From JBBTDV01 sp038042605 (lineage in GTDB: Bacteria > Bdellovibrionota > UBA1018): a DNA stretch of 14,116 nt. The stretch is taken from the NCBI GenBank assembly GCA_964358645.1, contig CAYHPW010000060.1, positions 1 to 14,116 on the forward strand, given 5' to 3'. The notes under the pieces were generated by a model. It did not search any database, was not told the DNA's origin, and saw nothing but the letters and a program-made list of their open reading frames with translations. The position numbers and the translations under genes are program-made. Positions 7,349 to 14,051 of this stretch are shown one piece after another. Numbering within the stretch: the stretch's first letter is position 1; the number at the start of each line of letters is the position of its first letter.

Positions 7349-7990
7349 TGCCTCACGCAGAGAGATGAGTTGACGATCAAGCAAATTCTGATTTTGAATA
7401 CGTTCTTTTTCAACTTGAGACGCTATTGCATCAACGGTCTGGCTCATTTGTTTAACGAAACGATTTTTAAAGGAACCCGCCATCACTGACGTTGGAATAA
7501 TAAAATTGGAATAAGCCAGCAGCGTACCAGTGCCTAAACTTTCAAACCTGGCATTTCCTTCAATATGCTTTGTAGAATCTGAACTAATCATCTGCCAATC
7601 AATCCGATAGCTATTTCCGTTGTCATAGGAACTTATCCTATCTTCCATCACATAGATTTCATCGCTAAGTGGCCATGGCAAATCCATGATATATTCAACA
7701 TAAGTCGTAGATTTATTAATACGGCGTACGATGTCTGATTGAAGTAGCCCGGGTAAATATGTCATTTGCAATTCGTAGTCAGCTAGAACGGCTGCGGATT
7801 CCTCGGTGGTAGCACCGATGCGCTGATACACGATAACCTTGGGCCATAAAGAGCGTTGGTCTTCTGTTAAAATGATGACTTGCTCACCACTTTGGACTGC
7901 TCTTTTCTGGTTTAAATTCAACTCGTCATAAGTCCCAGCTAAAACTGGTGTTTGCTGCAATCCCAAAGCTAATAAAAATAATGCTACCAT
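7331..7990 (-). CDS. Exported START/SRPBCC-domain lipid-binding-like protein
   Basis: I chose ATG 7990 because GGGGG lies seven bases upstream; an in-frame TTG at 8035 would add fifteen residues ahead of the signal peptide and is less likely. The 219-residue product begins MVALFLLALGLQQTPVLA, a signal peptide with cleavage after VLA, so the mature protein should be periplasmic or surface-exposed. The rest resembles bacterial START-domain (StAR-related lipid transfer, SRPBCC fold) proteins: WPKVIVYQRIGATTEESAAVLADYELQMTYLPGLLQSDIVRRI, then alternating strands, a basic-hydrophobic segment and a long C-terminal helix (about 165-219) that folds over the lipid cavity in this family. The domain binds hydrophobic ligands; which one is unknown. 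It is convergent with the metallo-hydrolase gene and the two coding ends overlap by 18 bp. The 120-bp gap upstream (7991-8110) holds no gene. Confidence 0.75.
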   Translation of the reverse strand: MVALFLLALGLQQTPVLAGTYDELNLNQKRAVQSGEQVIILTEDQRSLWPKVIVYQRIGATTEESAAVLADYELQMTYLPGLLQSDIVRRINKSTTYVEYIMDLPWPLSDEIYVMEDRISSYDNGNSYRIDWQMISSDSTKHIEGNARFESLGTGTLLAYSNFIIPTSVMAGSFKNRFVKQMSQTVDAIASQVEKERIQNQNLLDRQLISLREALRQAL

Positions 7991-8110
7991 ATTGGATCCC
8001 CCTTTTTGAAGTCGGGTCCATATACACTGGATCAAGACGCTTTGCTATACCTAGTGCGTCATCGGTGAAATTCACACACTGGAGCTCAACATATATTTAA
8101 AACAACAGTA

Positions 8111-8749
8111 CTACGCCGCTTGCGCGACATCGGCTATATATTGATGAAGGCTTTCAGAAATCGTCTTTAGTTTTTTAAAATTTTCTTTTTCGCTTGAAAG
8201 AACAGTAAGCCCGAAAAGGACAGCCTCTTCAATCACTTTTGAGTGTGGAATTTTCCAAACCTCGCTAAAGGTCTGAAGCTTCCTATACATAAGATATCGA
8301 ATGGGTACACTCACCTTGGATCGCGCTCCTTCATTTAAGAATCTCTTAGAAACATGGGTTTCATAGTAGTTTTTGAGCTCTAGAAAATCATCGCGATTAA
8401 CTATACGGCTGAGATAGAACGCAGTCAGTACCCGGAAAAAGGGAACCCTCTTTAAACCATATTGCATCGACATTTTTTCAGCAAATTGATGAGCAGTCTC
8501 GGTAAATACAGGTTGGGGTTCTATGATATTTTTTGTAAACTTACGTCCCCACTCATCCATTGCGTGACGCACCTCAGGCGTCAAGGCATAGCACCCACAT
8601 TTCTTACAAACCATCGTCCTAGCCATAAATGACTCGATCCCGACAGGAATTGAAATCCTCTTCTCCATAATGTTAATACCATCTCCACAATGCGGACAAA
8701 AACGATGTCCTGCTGCTAATTTATTTTGCACAGTCATTCTTCTAGTCAT
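8111..8749 (-). CDS. Putative DNA-binding antitoxin-like protein: MqsA/YgiT-like zinc ribbon plus RHH-like domain
   Basis: This is a 212-residue protein not recognised as a named family. Residues 17-53 form a zinc ribbon with two CxxC pairs (Cys18/Cys21 and Cys48/Cys51, plus Cys53), in the spacing and context of the YgiT-type finger of MqsA antitoxins (CPHCG ... ARTMVCKKCG ... ALTPEVRHAMDEW). Instead of MqsA's helix-turn-helix, the C-terminal part carries a segment at about 143-183 (RSKVSVPIRYLMYRKLQTF ... SKVIEEAVLFGLTVL) with the strand-helix-helix look of ribbon-helix-helix DNA-binding proteins. The middle (about 84-117) is helical and might be a second such unit. ATG 8749 overlaps the upstream gene's TGA (ATGA), with GGAG (plus-strand CTCC at 8757-8760) seven bases before it, so translation is coupled. 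A DNA-binding antitoxin or autoregulator is likely by context; it is not proven. Confidence 0.65.
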   Translation of the reverse strand: MTRRMTVQNKLAAGHRFCPHCGDGINIMEKRISIPVGIESFMARTMVCKKCGCYALTPEVRHAMDEWGRKFTKNIIEPQPVFTETAHQFAEKMSMQYGLKRVPFFRVLTAFYLSRIVNRDDFLELKNYYETHVSKRFLNEGARSKVSVPIRYLMYRKLQTFSEVWKIPHSKVIEEAVLFGLTVLSSEKENFKKLKTISESLHQYIADVAQAA

Positions 8750-9102
8750 AGGTTATCTCCATCTTTTTTAAGAGACTGAATCGCAAAAGAGATAATCAGC
8801 TTGCCAACATCATCTTGTACGAAATAGCCTTTAAGATATATCGGCACCGTCCTGCCCATCTCTCGATACATATATTTCAGTTCCAGCACAAAATTCAAAC
8901 CTGCTCCACTTGATCGCCGAGGCACCTTCATCACCACAGGCGTGTTATCCGGCAAATATAATATAGGTTTAAGATACTCATCCGGAAAATTAGGTGGATA
9001 GCGTGACCAAATCGTATAGCGATCTTCCATTATCGCTAACTGGATTTTCCTTAGAAGGGTCGGTTGCGCATGAAACTTCCTTGTAAATTCATCATCTTCC
9101 AT
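8746..9102 (-). CDS. Small protein of unknown function, candidate toxin or partner of the zinc-ribbon protein
   Basis: This 118-residue protein is the first gene of a two-gene cassette and is not recognised. The N-terminal half (EFTRKFHAQPTLLRKIQLAIMED) is basic and helical. The C-terminal half alternates predicted strands (PVVMKVP, LNFVLELKYMYREMG, VPIYLKGYFV, GKLIISFAIQSL) with a YLKGYF...LIISF pattern that resembles, in shape only, the last strands of small RelE/HigB-like toxins. There is no signal peptide or membrane segment, so it is cytoplasmic. An in-frame TAA four codons upstream fixes ATG 9102 as the first ATG possible, although the ribosome-binding site is poor. Small size, position ahead of a DNA-binding partner, the ATGA overlap and a palindrome in the promoter all match toxin-antitoxin operons. 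A pure regulatory pair is an alternative. Codon use is A+T-rich. Confidence 0.6.
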   Translation of the reverse strand: MEDDEFTRKFHAQPTLLRKIQLAIMEDRYTIWSRYPPNFPDEYLKPILYLPDNTPVVMKVPRRSSGAGLNFVLELKYMYREMGRTVPIYLKGYFVQDDVGKLIISFAIQSLKKDGDNL

Positions 9103-9134
9103 CCAAATAGCTTAAACCAGCCCTTCTAATAATA

Positions 9135-9163
9135 AGAATACTGTAATTGCAGTATTTAAACAA
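9135..9163 (-). promoter_or_regulatory. Promoter of the two-gene cassette
   Basis: Read on the minus strand, TTGTTT (plus 9158-9163) and TATTCT (plus 9135-9140) are separated by exactly 17 bp. They lie 33-61 bp before the cassette's first ATG at 9102. The operator palindrome covers the spacer and most of the -10 box, so a bound repressor would block RNA polymerase directly. Confidence 0.5.
9137..9156. promoter_or_regulatory. 20-bp near-perfect palindrome, likely operator
   Basis: AATACTG (9137-9143) and CAGTATT (9150-9156) are perfect inverted repeats around T-AATT-G, so 18 of the 20 positions are symmetrical. It lies in the 117-bp divergent gap between the cassette and the EI24-family gene, inside the cassette promoter. 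Such a dyad is the expected site for a dimeric ribbon-helix-helix or MqsA-like repressor, and it suggests that the 212-residue protein regulates its own operon. Confidence 0.6.
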
Positions 9164-9173
9164 GGATAAAATC

Positions 9174-9201
9174 TTGATAACCATCATTCGAATCATATGC
9201 T
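9174..9201 (+). promoter_or_regulatory. Possible promoter for the EI24-family gene
   Basis: TTGATA at 9174-9179 and TATGCT at 9196-9201 are spaced by 16 bp. The predicted start would fall about 10 bp before ATG 9220, giving a very short leader; this agrees with the lack of a visible Shine-Dalgarno for that gene. This is consensus matching only. Confidence 0.35.
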
Positions 9202-9219
9202 ACTATCATCTTTATTAAA

Positions 9220-9996
9220 ATGAACACACTAACATCTATTTCATCAAGGATCGGCTCTTTGTGGTATGGCCTCATATTGCCGATCAAGGCGTTTAATACT
9301 TTATTATCTAATCGTAGTTTACTAATTTGGAGCATTTTCCCGATTGGGATTACATTAGCTCTCTATATCTTCGCTATTGGCTGGCTGGCCTCACTGCTAA
9401 GTACTTTAATAACATCATTTACTGTTTACCTTGGCTTAAGTTCCACCGGATGGCTTATAAGTAGCGCTGTATTGCTTGCAAATTTTCTGGCTAAAATATT
9501 ATTGATCTTTCTCGTCGCAGTGACATTTTCAGCAGTTGCTGGATTGGTGTCCTGCCCTTTTAATGATTTCCTTGCCGAAGAAGCCGAAAAGCATACTAAC
9601 CCGCCATTAAAGCAGGTTGAAAGTCAAAGTGCCATTATCAGATTAAGACTGATTGCTATCGACATGGCGAAAACCATAGCAGCAATTGTTCTCAGTATCA
9701 TCGCATTGTTTTTGTCATGGATCCCGTTGCTTAATATCGTGGCCATCTTGATAACAACGCTTTTACTAACATTTCAGTATATCAGCTATCCGCAGACACG
9801 ACGCAACGAGGGGCTCGCAACCAGTTTTCAATTCCTATGGCGTCATTTTTTTGCATGTACAGGGTTTGGGCTGGCGTTTTTAATTCTTTTTTCAATCCCA
9901 TTCCTGGCATGTGCCGTTTTACCAGTAGCAGTGGTAGCCGGAACCATGCTCTTTGCTAGGGCTCAAGATGGGAGCGGCTTCCAAAGGCTCTATTGA
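9220..9996 (+). CDS. EI24/CysZ-like (DUF540) inner-membrane protein
   Basis: This 258-residue polytopic protein has about six hydrophobic segments (roughly 33-60, 72-118, 147-168, 170-190, 209-232 and 232-246). It starts with the family's N-terminal pattern, in which a short amphipathic helix (SLWYGLILPIKAFNTLL) precedes SLLIWSIFPIGITLALY. The signature CPFNDFLAEEAEK near 113-125 is the conserved loop of EI24/CysZ proteins, after which the chain re-enters the membrane with a WIPLLNIVAILITT helix pair. CysZ itself mediates sulfate uptake in enterobacteria; most other EI24-family members have no assigned substrate. No sulfate-assimilation genes are nearby, so a sulfate role is not supported here. 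The gene is transcribed away from the zinc-ribbon cassette from a short shared gap and has no clear Shine-Dalgarno. Confidence 0.82.
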   Translation: MNTLTSISSRIGSLWYGLILPIKAFNTLLSNRSLLIWSIFPIGITLALYIFAIGWLASLLSTLITSFTVYLGLSSTGWLISSAVLLANFLAKILLIFLVAVTFSAVAGLVSCPFNDFLAEEAEKHTNPPLKQVESQSAIIRLRLIAIDMAKTIAAIVLSIIALFLSWIPLLNIVAILITTLLLTFQYISYPQTRRNEGLATSFQFLWRHFFACTGFGLAFLILFSIPFLACAVLPVAVVAGTMLFARAQDGSGFQRLY

Positions 9997-10017
9997 CCTG
10001 TTCATTTTTGCCTACCT

Positions 10018-10036
10018 TTTTACTCATTTAGTAAAA
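10018..10036. repeat. AT-rich inverted repeat in the gap before the exported-protein gene
   Basis: TTTTACT (10018-10024) and AGTAAAA (10030-10036) are perfect 7-bp inverted repeats around CATTT. They lie 22 bp after the EI24-family stop and 26 bp before the next start. There is a single G-C pair in the stem and no T-run immediately after it, so this is a poor intrinsic terminator. It may be an operator or chance AT-rich symmetry. Confidence 0.4.
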
Positions 10037-10061
10037 CGCACGTAACACCGAATAACTCTAT

Positions 10062-10790
10062 GTGAGAAAGATGCGCCACAAGATCGCTTTATTAACGATT
10101 TTTATCCTCTTGTCACCTGGTTGCCGCATGGGCAACAGAGTCGAACAAGCTGTTAACGAAAACCCAGATACTACTTCGGGGTATTACAAGTCGCTCCCAC
10201 AGACACTTAAGTTTTGCGCCACACATGCAACGACAAAGTGTTCAAATCTTGGCAGCAATCACATACCAGAGATTATAAGCAAAGTGATGAGTTATCCCGT
10301 AGCCCTTGTCGTAAAAGAACTTGAAACAGGCAAGGCATACCTTGCGTCGGTGTTTGAATCCGGCGGCGCGCTACCGGTATTTGTCACAAAAGACCTATCA
10401 CTTTCATATTTAGGCTCAACCCCACCAGAGACACTATGGACGGATGACTCATGCACTAATCAATTTTTCGTTGAAGAAACCGGGCGCGTGCTCCGCTCAA
10501 GTCATGAACCTGTTGTGCTCCCAAACGGTAAAAGCCTGCCAATATCAGGACGCATTGAAATTAAAATACAGATATTGAACACTATTGATGGTGAGTGTGA
10601 ACAGACGCTCGCAATGCTTCGTGGCTGCTACTACGACTCAAGTAAATGCGGCGGCAGTGATTCAGAACAAAACAATACACTACAGTCAAATGTGCATTAC
10701 TTTTTTAATCCATATATAGAGGCGGGAGTAATGACGGCCGAGGACATACTTCATGTGACAAACCTCGGTTACGAAGTTTCTTACGAATAG
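10062..10790 (+). CDS. Exported protein of unknown function, possible lipoprotein
   Basis: The product is 242 residues from GTG 10062; ATG 10071 (three residues shorter) is as likely, and neither has a good ribosome-binding site. The N-terminus MRKMRHKIALLTIFILLSPGC has a basic start, a hydrophobic core and a Cys after Pro-Gly. This could be a lipoprotein signal, but the residue three before the Cys is Ser rather than the usual Leu, so lipidation is uncertain. The mature part is soluble with several paired cysteines (CATHATTKC near 48-56; CEQTLAMLRGCYYDSSKCGG near 180-200), consistent with disulfides in the periplasm. I do not recognise a family. It lies 21 bp before rdgB and probably opens that operon. 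An AT-rich 7-bp inverted repeat (10018-10036) lies upstream. Confidence 0.65.
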   Translation: MRKMRHKIALLTIFILLSPGCRMGNRVEQAVNENPDTTSGYYKSLPQTLKFCATHATTKCSNLGSNHIPEIISKVMSYPVALVVKELETGKAYLASVFESGGALPVFVTKDLSLSYLGSTPPETLWTDDSCTNQFFVEETGRVLRSSHEPVVLPNGKSLPISGRIEIKIQILNTIDGECEQTLAMLRGCYYDSSKCGGSDSEQNNTLQSNVHYFFNPYIEAGVMTAEDILHVTNLGYEVSYE

Positions 10791-10811
10791 CCTCTGTGAT
10801 AGAAACAATCT

Positions 10812-11465
10812 ATGCGTGCTACAAACACCTTGGTAATAGCTTCGACAAATCAACATAAATGCGAGGAATTTAGGGCCCTTCTTCTGCCATACGCCAAGCT
10901 CACACTGCTGCCAGCAAATGAAATCATAGTAAATGCTTGGAAACTTGGCCACGAAGAGCGGTATCTTACATATCTGGAAAACGCGGTAGCCAAGGCCAGG
11001 CTTGCCAACCAAGCATGCCATTATCCGTGCCTTGGCGATGACTCGGGGCTCGAAGTAGACGCGCTTGAAGGGAGACCCGGCATAAAAAGCCATCGGTTCG
11101 CAAAGCCAAGCCATGGTATTACACAAGATCAGGCCAATATCGAACTTCTACTTGATGAACTCCGCAAAAAAAGCGGGGCACCAAGAACCGCACGCTTCAT
11201 CTGCACACTCGCGCTCGTTATGGAAGGGATACTGATTCACGCAACAGGGGTTCTTGAAGGCAAGATCATCGACGCACCAAGAGGAGGGAGCGGCTTTGGC
11301 TATGACCCGATTTTCGAGCCCAAAGTCACCGCTGGAGCCGTGGCAAATAAGACAATAGCTGAGATGACAGCTACTGAAAAAAACATGATTTCACACAGGG
11401 CAAAGGCAGTGGGCGCTTTAATGTTAAAAATCCGAGAAAACAATACAGTCCTCGCATTGCCCTAG
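10812..11465 (+). CDS. rdgB: RdgB/HAM1 non-canonical purine NTP pyrophosphatase
   Basis: This 217-residue cytoplasmic enzyme hydrolyses ITP, dITP and XTP to the monophosphate and pyrophosphate, keeping deaminated purines out of DNA and RNA. Its motifs are in order: the N-terminal nucleotide-binding STNQHK at 11-16, GDDSGLEVDAL at 75-85 with the catalytic acidic residues, RPGIKSHRFA at 88-97, GGSGFGYDPIFEP at 158-170 and SHRAKA at 194-199. All are characteristic of the Ham1 family. At about 20 residues over the E. coli protein it is slightly long. The usual ETG-TFEENA block reads HEERYLTYLENA here, so the loop is divergent though the ENA core is kept. It follows the exported-protein gene by 21 bp, and the amidohydrolase start is 17 bp after its stop, which suggests one transcript. 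Confidence 0.93.
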   Translation: MRATNTLVIASTNQHKCEEFRALLLPYAKLTLLPANEIIVNAWKLGHEERYLTYLENAVAKARLANQACHYPCLGDDSGLEVDALEGRPGIKSHRFAKPSHGITQDQANIELLLDELRKKSGAPRTARFICTLALVMEGILIHATGVLEGKIIDAPRGGSGFGYDPIFEPKVTAGAVANKTIAEMTATEKNMISHRAKAVGALMLKIRENNTVLALP

Positions 11466-11482
11466 CTTGGTGGAGATTGAAT

Positions 11483-12415
11483 ATGGCGACAATAATAGAT
11501 TCACACGCACATGTGCTTCCCGATCTGATTGAAAAAAGCCTCGGTTCATATTCATCCGTGGCTGCTACGTTAAAAAACCGGGCGCGTAGCTGGCTAAAAC
11601 CATATTATTCATACCTGCACACTGCCCAAACAGGATTAAGGCACTTGCCGGAAGCTGCCAGGCGGCCGTTTGATGAACTTGGCGCAATTGCCCCGCTTTT
11701 TAATCTTCTTTTGGAATCTAACGTTTCGGACCTAAAAAAACAAATGAACGAATCCGGCGTAACCAAGGCCGCGCTTATAGCCCACCCGCCGATGATTTCT
11801 AATGAATTTATTTTAAAGCTCGCTAAAGCTGATAAGTCTTTTTTGCCAGTCGTGAACATACCAAGAAACGCGCCAAAACCTGCGGATAAATTGCGTGAGT
11901 TCATCGGCATGGGCGCGAAGTGCCTTAAGATCCATGCTGCGTCAGATGGTGAAGACGAGACCTCAAAGCACTATCTAGCGCTGCTGGAAGCTGCTTCGCA
12001 GTCTTGCCTGCCGGTCATCATTCATACAGGCTGCATGCATTCACGTCTGCTATACAGAGACTCTAGGCTTGGGGAAGCAAGCAGGTTCGAGCCGTGGTTC
12101 AAAAGCTTCCCAAAAACAAAGTTCATCCTGGCACACATGAATTTTCACGAACCACAAAAAGCTATAGCTATCGGCGAGAGTTATTTAAATGTTTACGTGG
12201 ACACATCATGGCAGCCAGCTGAAATCATAGGCGAAGCTGCGCACCGACTTGGCGCCGAACGCGTCCTGTTTGGATCAGACTGGCCAATTGTCGGAAACAA
12301 CCTCTCCATAGGTCTTAAGAGAATACGGGAATGCGTTACAGCCGGAGCATTGACTGAAACGCAAGCAGATCTGATAATGGGAAAGAACGCAGAATCAGTA
12401 TTTGCCATTGAGTGA
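11483..12415 (+). CDS. Amidohydrolase (amidohydrolase_2, TIM-barrel metal-dependent hydrolase)
   Basis: I chose ATG 11483 because GGAG (11472-11475) lies seven bases upstream; an in-frame TTG at 11477 adds only two residues. The 310-residue protein has the ligands of the superfamily: DSHAH with His8 and His10 after strand 1, KCLKIHAAS near 147-154, HTGCMH with His181, ILAHMNFHEP with His218, and the catalytic Asp266 in VLFGSDWPIV. This matches the PF04909-type amidohydrolases (decarboxylases and lactone or amide hydrolases such as the LigI and aminocarboxymuconate decarboxylase relatives). The enzyme is probably cytoplasmic with one active-site metal. Its substrate is not deducible. The stop lies 7 bp before the creatininase start, so the two enzymes are probably coupled and may work on the same compound. 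Confidence 0.85.
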   Translation: MATIIDSHAHVLPDLIEKSLGSYSSVAATLKNRARSWLKPYYSYLHTAQTGLRHLPEAARRPFDELGAIAPLFNLLLESNVSDLKKQMNESGVTKAALIAHPPMISNEFILKLAKADKSFLPVVNIPRNAPKPADKLREFIGMGAKCLKIHAASDGEDETSKHYLALLEAASQSCLPVIIHTGCMHSRLLYRDSRLGEASRFEPWFKSFPKTKFILAHMNFHEPQKAIAIGESYLNVYVDTSWQPAEIIGEAAHRLGAERVLFGSDWPIVGNNLSIGLKRIRECVTAGALTETQADLIMGKNAESVFAIE

Positions 12416-12422
12416 CAATAAA

Positions 12423-13331
12423 ATGCCAATAGACCTATTGAAAATTTCAGCATCAAAACTTCAATCATTGCCAAGTTCAAACACCGTATTCATGTTCCCT
12501 GTGGGGCCGATCGAGGATCACGGGCCTCACCTACCCGTTGGCCTTGATTTGTTTGAAGCTAGAGAACATTGTATTAAAGCTGGTGAACTAATTGAAAATA
12601 AAATTTCAGGATGGACGGCCATCATCATGCCGACCGCGCCTCTTGGGATTGATTCAAACACACTTGCAACAACCATAACCGTCCGTCCGCATGTGCTACG
12701 CGACTGGCTGGTTGATTCCTGCAGGTCTCTGGTGAAGTTGGGATTCAGGTACTTCATATGTTTTTCAGGGCATCCTGGACCTAGGCAGCTGACCGCCATC
12801 GAAGAGGCTGGGAAGATTGTTTCAAGAAAGTTCTTGCTCCCGTGGTGGTTTTCACCAAAGCGAGTGTGTTTCGCGTCGGCGAGTTCAGCGATGGTAAAAA
12901 AGGATGCCATGAGGTCCTCTCTTTTCAGAGCCCATCCAGCAGAGCACGGAGCAAAGCGCGATACATCGGTTGCGCTTTTCATAGCACCTGACACTGTTGA
13001 CGGAATGTTTTCGACTCTGCCGGAGGTTGGTAACGGCTCAGCGGGCCTTACTCACCTCTTACAAAGGCTTAAGGGAGAGATATCCGGCTATTGGGGCAAC
13101 CCCGCAGATGCCACCAAGGAGCTTGGCGAAAAAATCATTACCGAGGAAATTGATGATGTCTTCCCAAAACTGAAGGCAGTCTTAGAAGGTGCTAACCCGA
13201 ATTACTTATTCAGGTCATGGTACTCCGTCCTGCCGCCTAACAAAAGCTTCTTCAAGGCCTGGATTTTGGCGCTGTCAGTAGCAATCGTGATCCTGCTGCT
13301 AGCGTATGCCGGCGCCATTTCACCGTTTTAG
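12423..13331 (+). CDS. Creatininase-family hydrolase with a C-terminal membrane anchor
   Basis: I chose ATG 12423; an in-frame TTG at 12402, which would overlap the amidohydrolase end, is the alternative. This gives 302 residues. The N-terminal metal motif GPIEDHGPHLPVGLD has Glu31, His33 and Asp42 in the spacing of creatininase Glu34, His36 and Asp45, and SGHPGP supplies His117. The Glu of the creatininase NGHYEN motif is Gly119 here, and the later HAGExETS block reads HGAKRDTS (175-182), so this is not a true creatininase. Relatives include creatinine/amide and pterin-type cyclic-amide hydrolases. Unusually, residues about 278-300 (KAWILALSVAIVILLLAYAG) form one strongly hydrophobic helix right at the C-terminus, implying attachment to the membrane with the enzyme domain probably in the cytoplasm. 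It is the last gene of the operon starting at 10062. Confidence 0.85.
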   Translation: MPIDLLKISASKLQSLPSSNTVFMFPVGPIEDHGPHLPVGLDLFEAREHCIKAGELIENKISGWTAIIMPTAPLGIDSNTLATTITVRPHVLRDWLVDSCRSLVKLGFRYFICFSGHPGPRQLTAIEEAGKIVSRKFLLPWWFSPKRVCFASASSAMVKKDAMRSSLFRAHPAEHGAKRDTSVALFIAPDTVDGMFSTLPEVGNGSAGLTHLLQRLKGEISGYWGNPADATKELGEKIITEEIDDVFPKLKAVLEGANPNYLFRSWYSVLPPNKSFFKAWILALSVAIVILLLAYAGAISPF

Positions 13332-13376
13332 TACCAACTTGCGTTGTACTGCTTGCGGTCACGCCACTTGCAATTA

Positions 13377-13405
13377 TTGACTTATGGGAGGATCTCACCT
13401 AATTA
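13377..13405 (+). promoter_or_regulatory. Possible promoter for tRNA-Pro
   Basis: TTGACT at 13377-13382 is followed after 17 bp by TAATTA at 13400-13405, 14 bp before the mature tRNA 5' end. The -35 is good and the -10 is poor, although the stretch 13400-13420 is AT-rich. Readthrough from the creatininase operon is also possible, since no terminator is visible in the 88-bp gap. Confidence 0.4.
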
Positions 13406-13419
13406 TCTCTTTATTGTAT

Positions 13420-13497
13420 CGGGGTGTAGCGCAGTCTGGCTAGCGCGCTTCGTTCGGGACGAAGAGGTCGTGGATTCGAATTCCGCCACCCCGACCA
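13420..13497 (+). tRNA. tRNA-Pro (anticodon CGG, reads CCG)
   Basis: A complete 78-nt cloverleaf folds by eye: acceptor stem CGGGGTG/CACCCCG (7 perfect pairs), D stem GCGC/GCGC with GG in the loop, anticodon stem CTTCG/CGAAG around the loop TTCGGGA, a 5-nt variable loop, T stem GTGGA/TCCGC around TTCGAAT, discriminator A and an encoded CCA. The anticodon, CGG at 13454-13456, follows U33 and is followed by G37, as in proline tRNAs; the first pair C1:G72 and A73 are the bacterial tRNA-Pro identity elements. It stands alone, 88 bp downstream of the creatininase gene and 53 bp before the convergent hydrolase remnant. The sequence after the CCA gives a small hairpin but no terminator run. Confidence 0.97.
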
Positions 13498-13550
13498 GAT
13501 TTTTCTGGCCCAACATCCCGAAAGTATAAAAAAATATTGTGATTGCTTCA

Positions 13551-14051
13551 TTACCTAAGTAGTTCGAATTGTTCTTTCCCTCGCTCATTGACGGCATCGA
13601 TATCGTTTCCCAAGATGTTTTCACCGGCAAGGGCTTTCAGAAACATATTCTTTAAAGGTTCGAGTTGCGGATTTTCTCGGGATTCGAATACCTGCCCAAG
13701 CGGAGAATGTCCTCCATCTCGAAGAAGGATGAACTGTGACTGGGATAAAGGTACTTGCTTTTGGTGTTCCAGCGCGCTTTCAACTGGAGTTGCTGGATCA
13801 GTCTCACCCTGAAAATAAGTAATTGGCGAGGAAATACGGAAATTAGATGCGATATATGTGCTTGGGATATTTGCAGCTAAATGAAAAGATCGACAGTAAT
13901 CCGCGTATGCTGTCGATGTGAAATACCGAATATGGCCTGTTTCACTTAGCCCTAGAATATAGCGTACGTTATCTATGCCGGCGCCAAATTCTTTACATAG
14001 CATATGATAATTTACATGTTGGCTCATTTCAAAGGAATCAGCAAAAGACAA
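13551..14051 (-). pseudogene. C-terminal part of a TAP/prolyl-aminopeptidase-like alpha/beta hydrolase, probably a remnant
   Basis: The frame gives 166 residues from a TTG at 14051, but what it codes is only the last third of an alpha/beta-hydrolase of the TAP-like or tripeptidyl-aminopeptidase group. It includes a CKEFG stretch like the family's CSE segment, the acid loop ITYFQGETDPATPVE and the catalytic His in FILLRDGGHSPL. The nucleophile half with GxSxG is absent. An in-frame TGA at 14070-14072 stops extension upstream, and a run of eight T (minus strand; plus 14080-14087) lies just beyond it. The 44 bases further up give no convincing continuation in any frame. A decayed gene, or one broken by a nonsense or frameshift change whose 5' part lies outside the window, fits best. 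The end is convergent with the tRNA gene. Confidence 0.6.

Noticed and set aside
10686..11126. 146-residue minus-strand frame
   Set aside because: It is antisense to the exported-protein and rdgB genes; the plus-strand frame has all HAM1 motifs.
13495..13508. CCAGA/TCTGG hairpin directly after the tRNA as an intrinsic terminator
   Set aside because: It includes the tRNA CCA end, the stem is five pairs, and no T-run follows the right arm.
13344..13529. 61-residue frame across the tRNA
   Set aside because: It runs through the tRNA-Pro gene and has no family resemblance.
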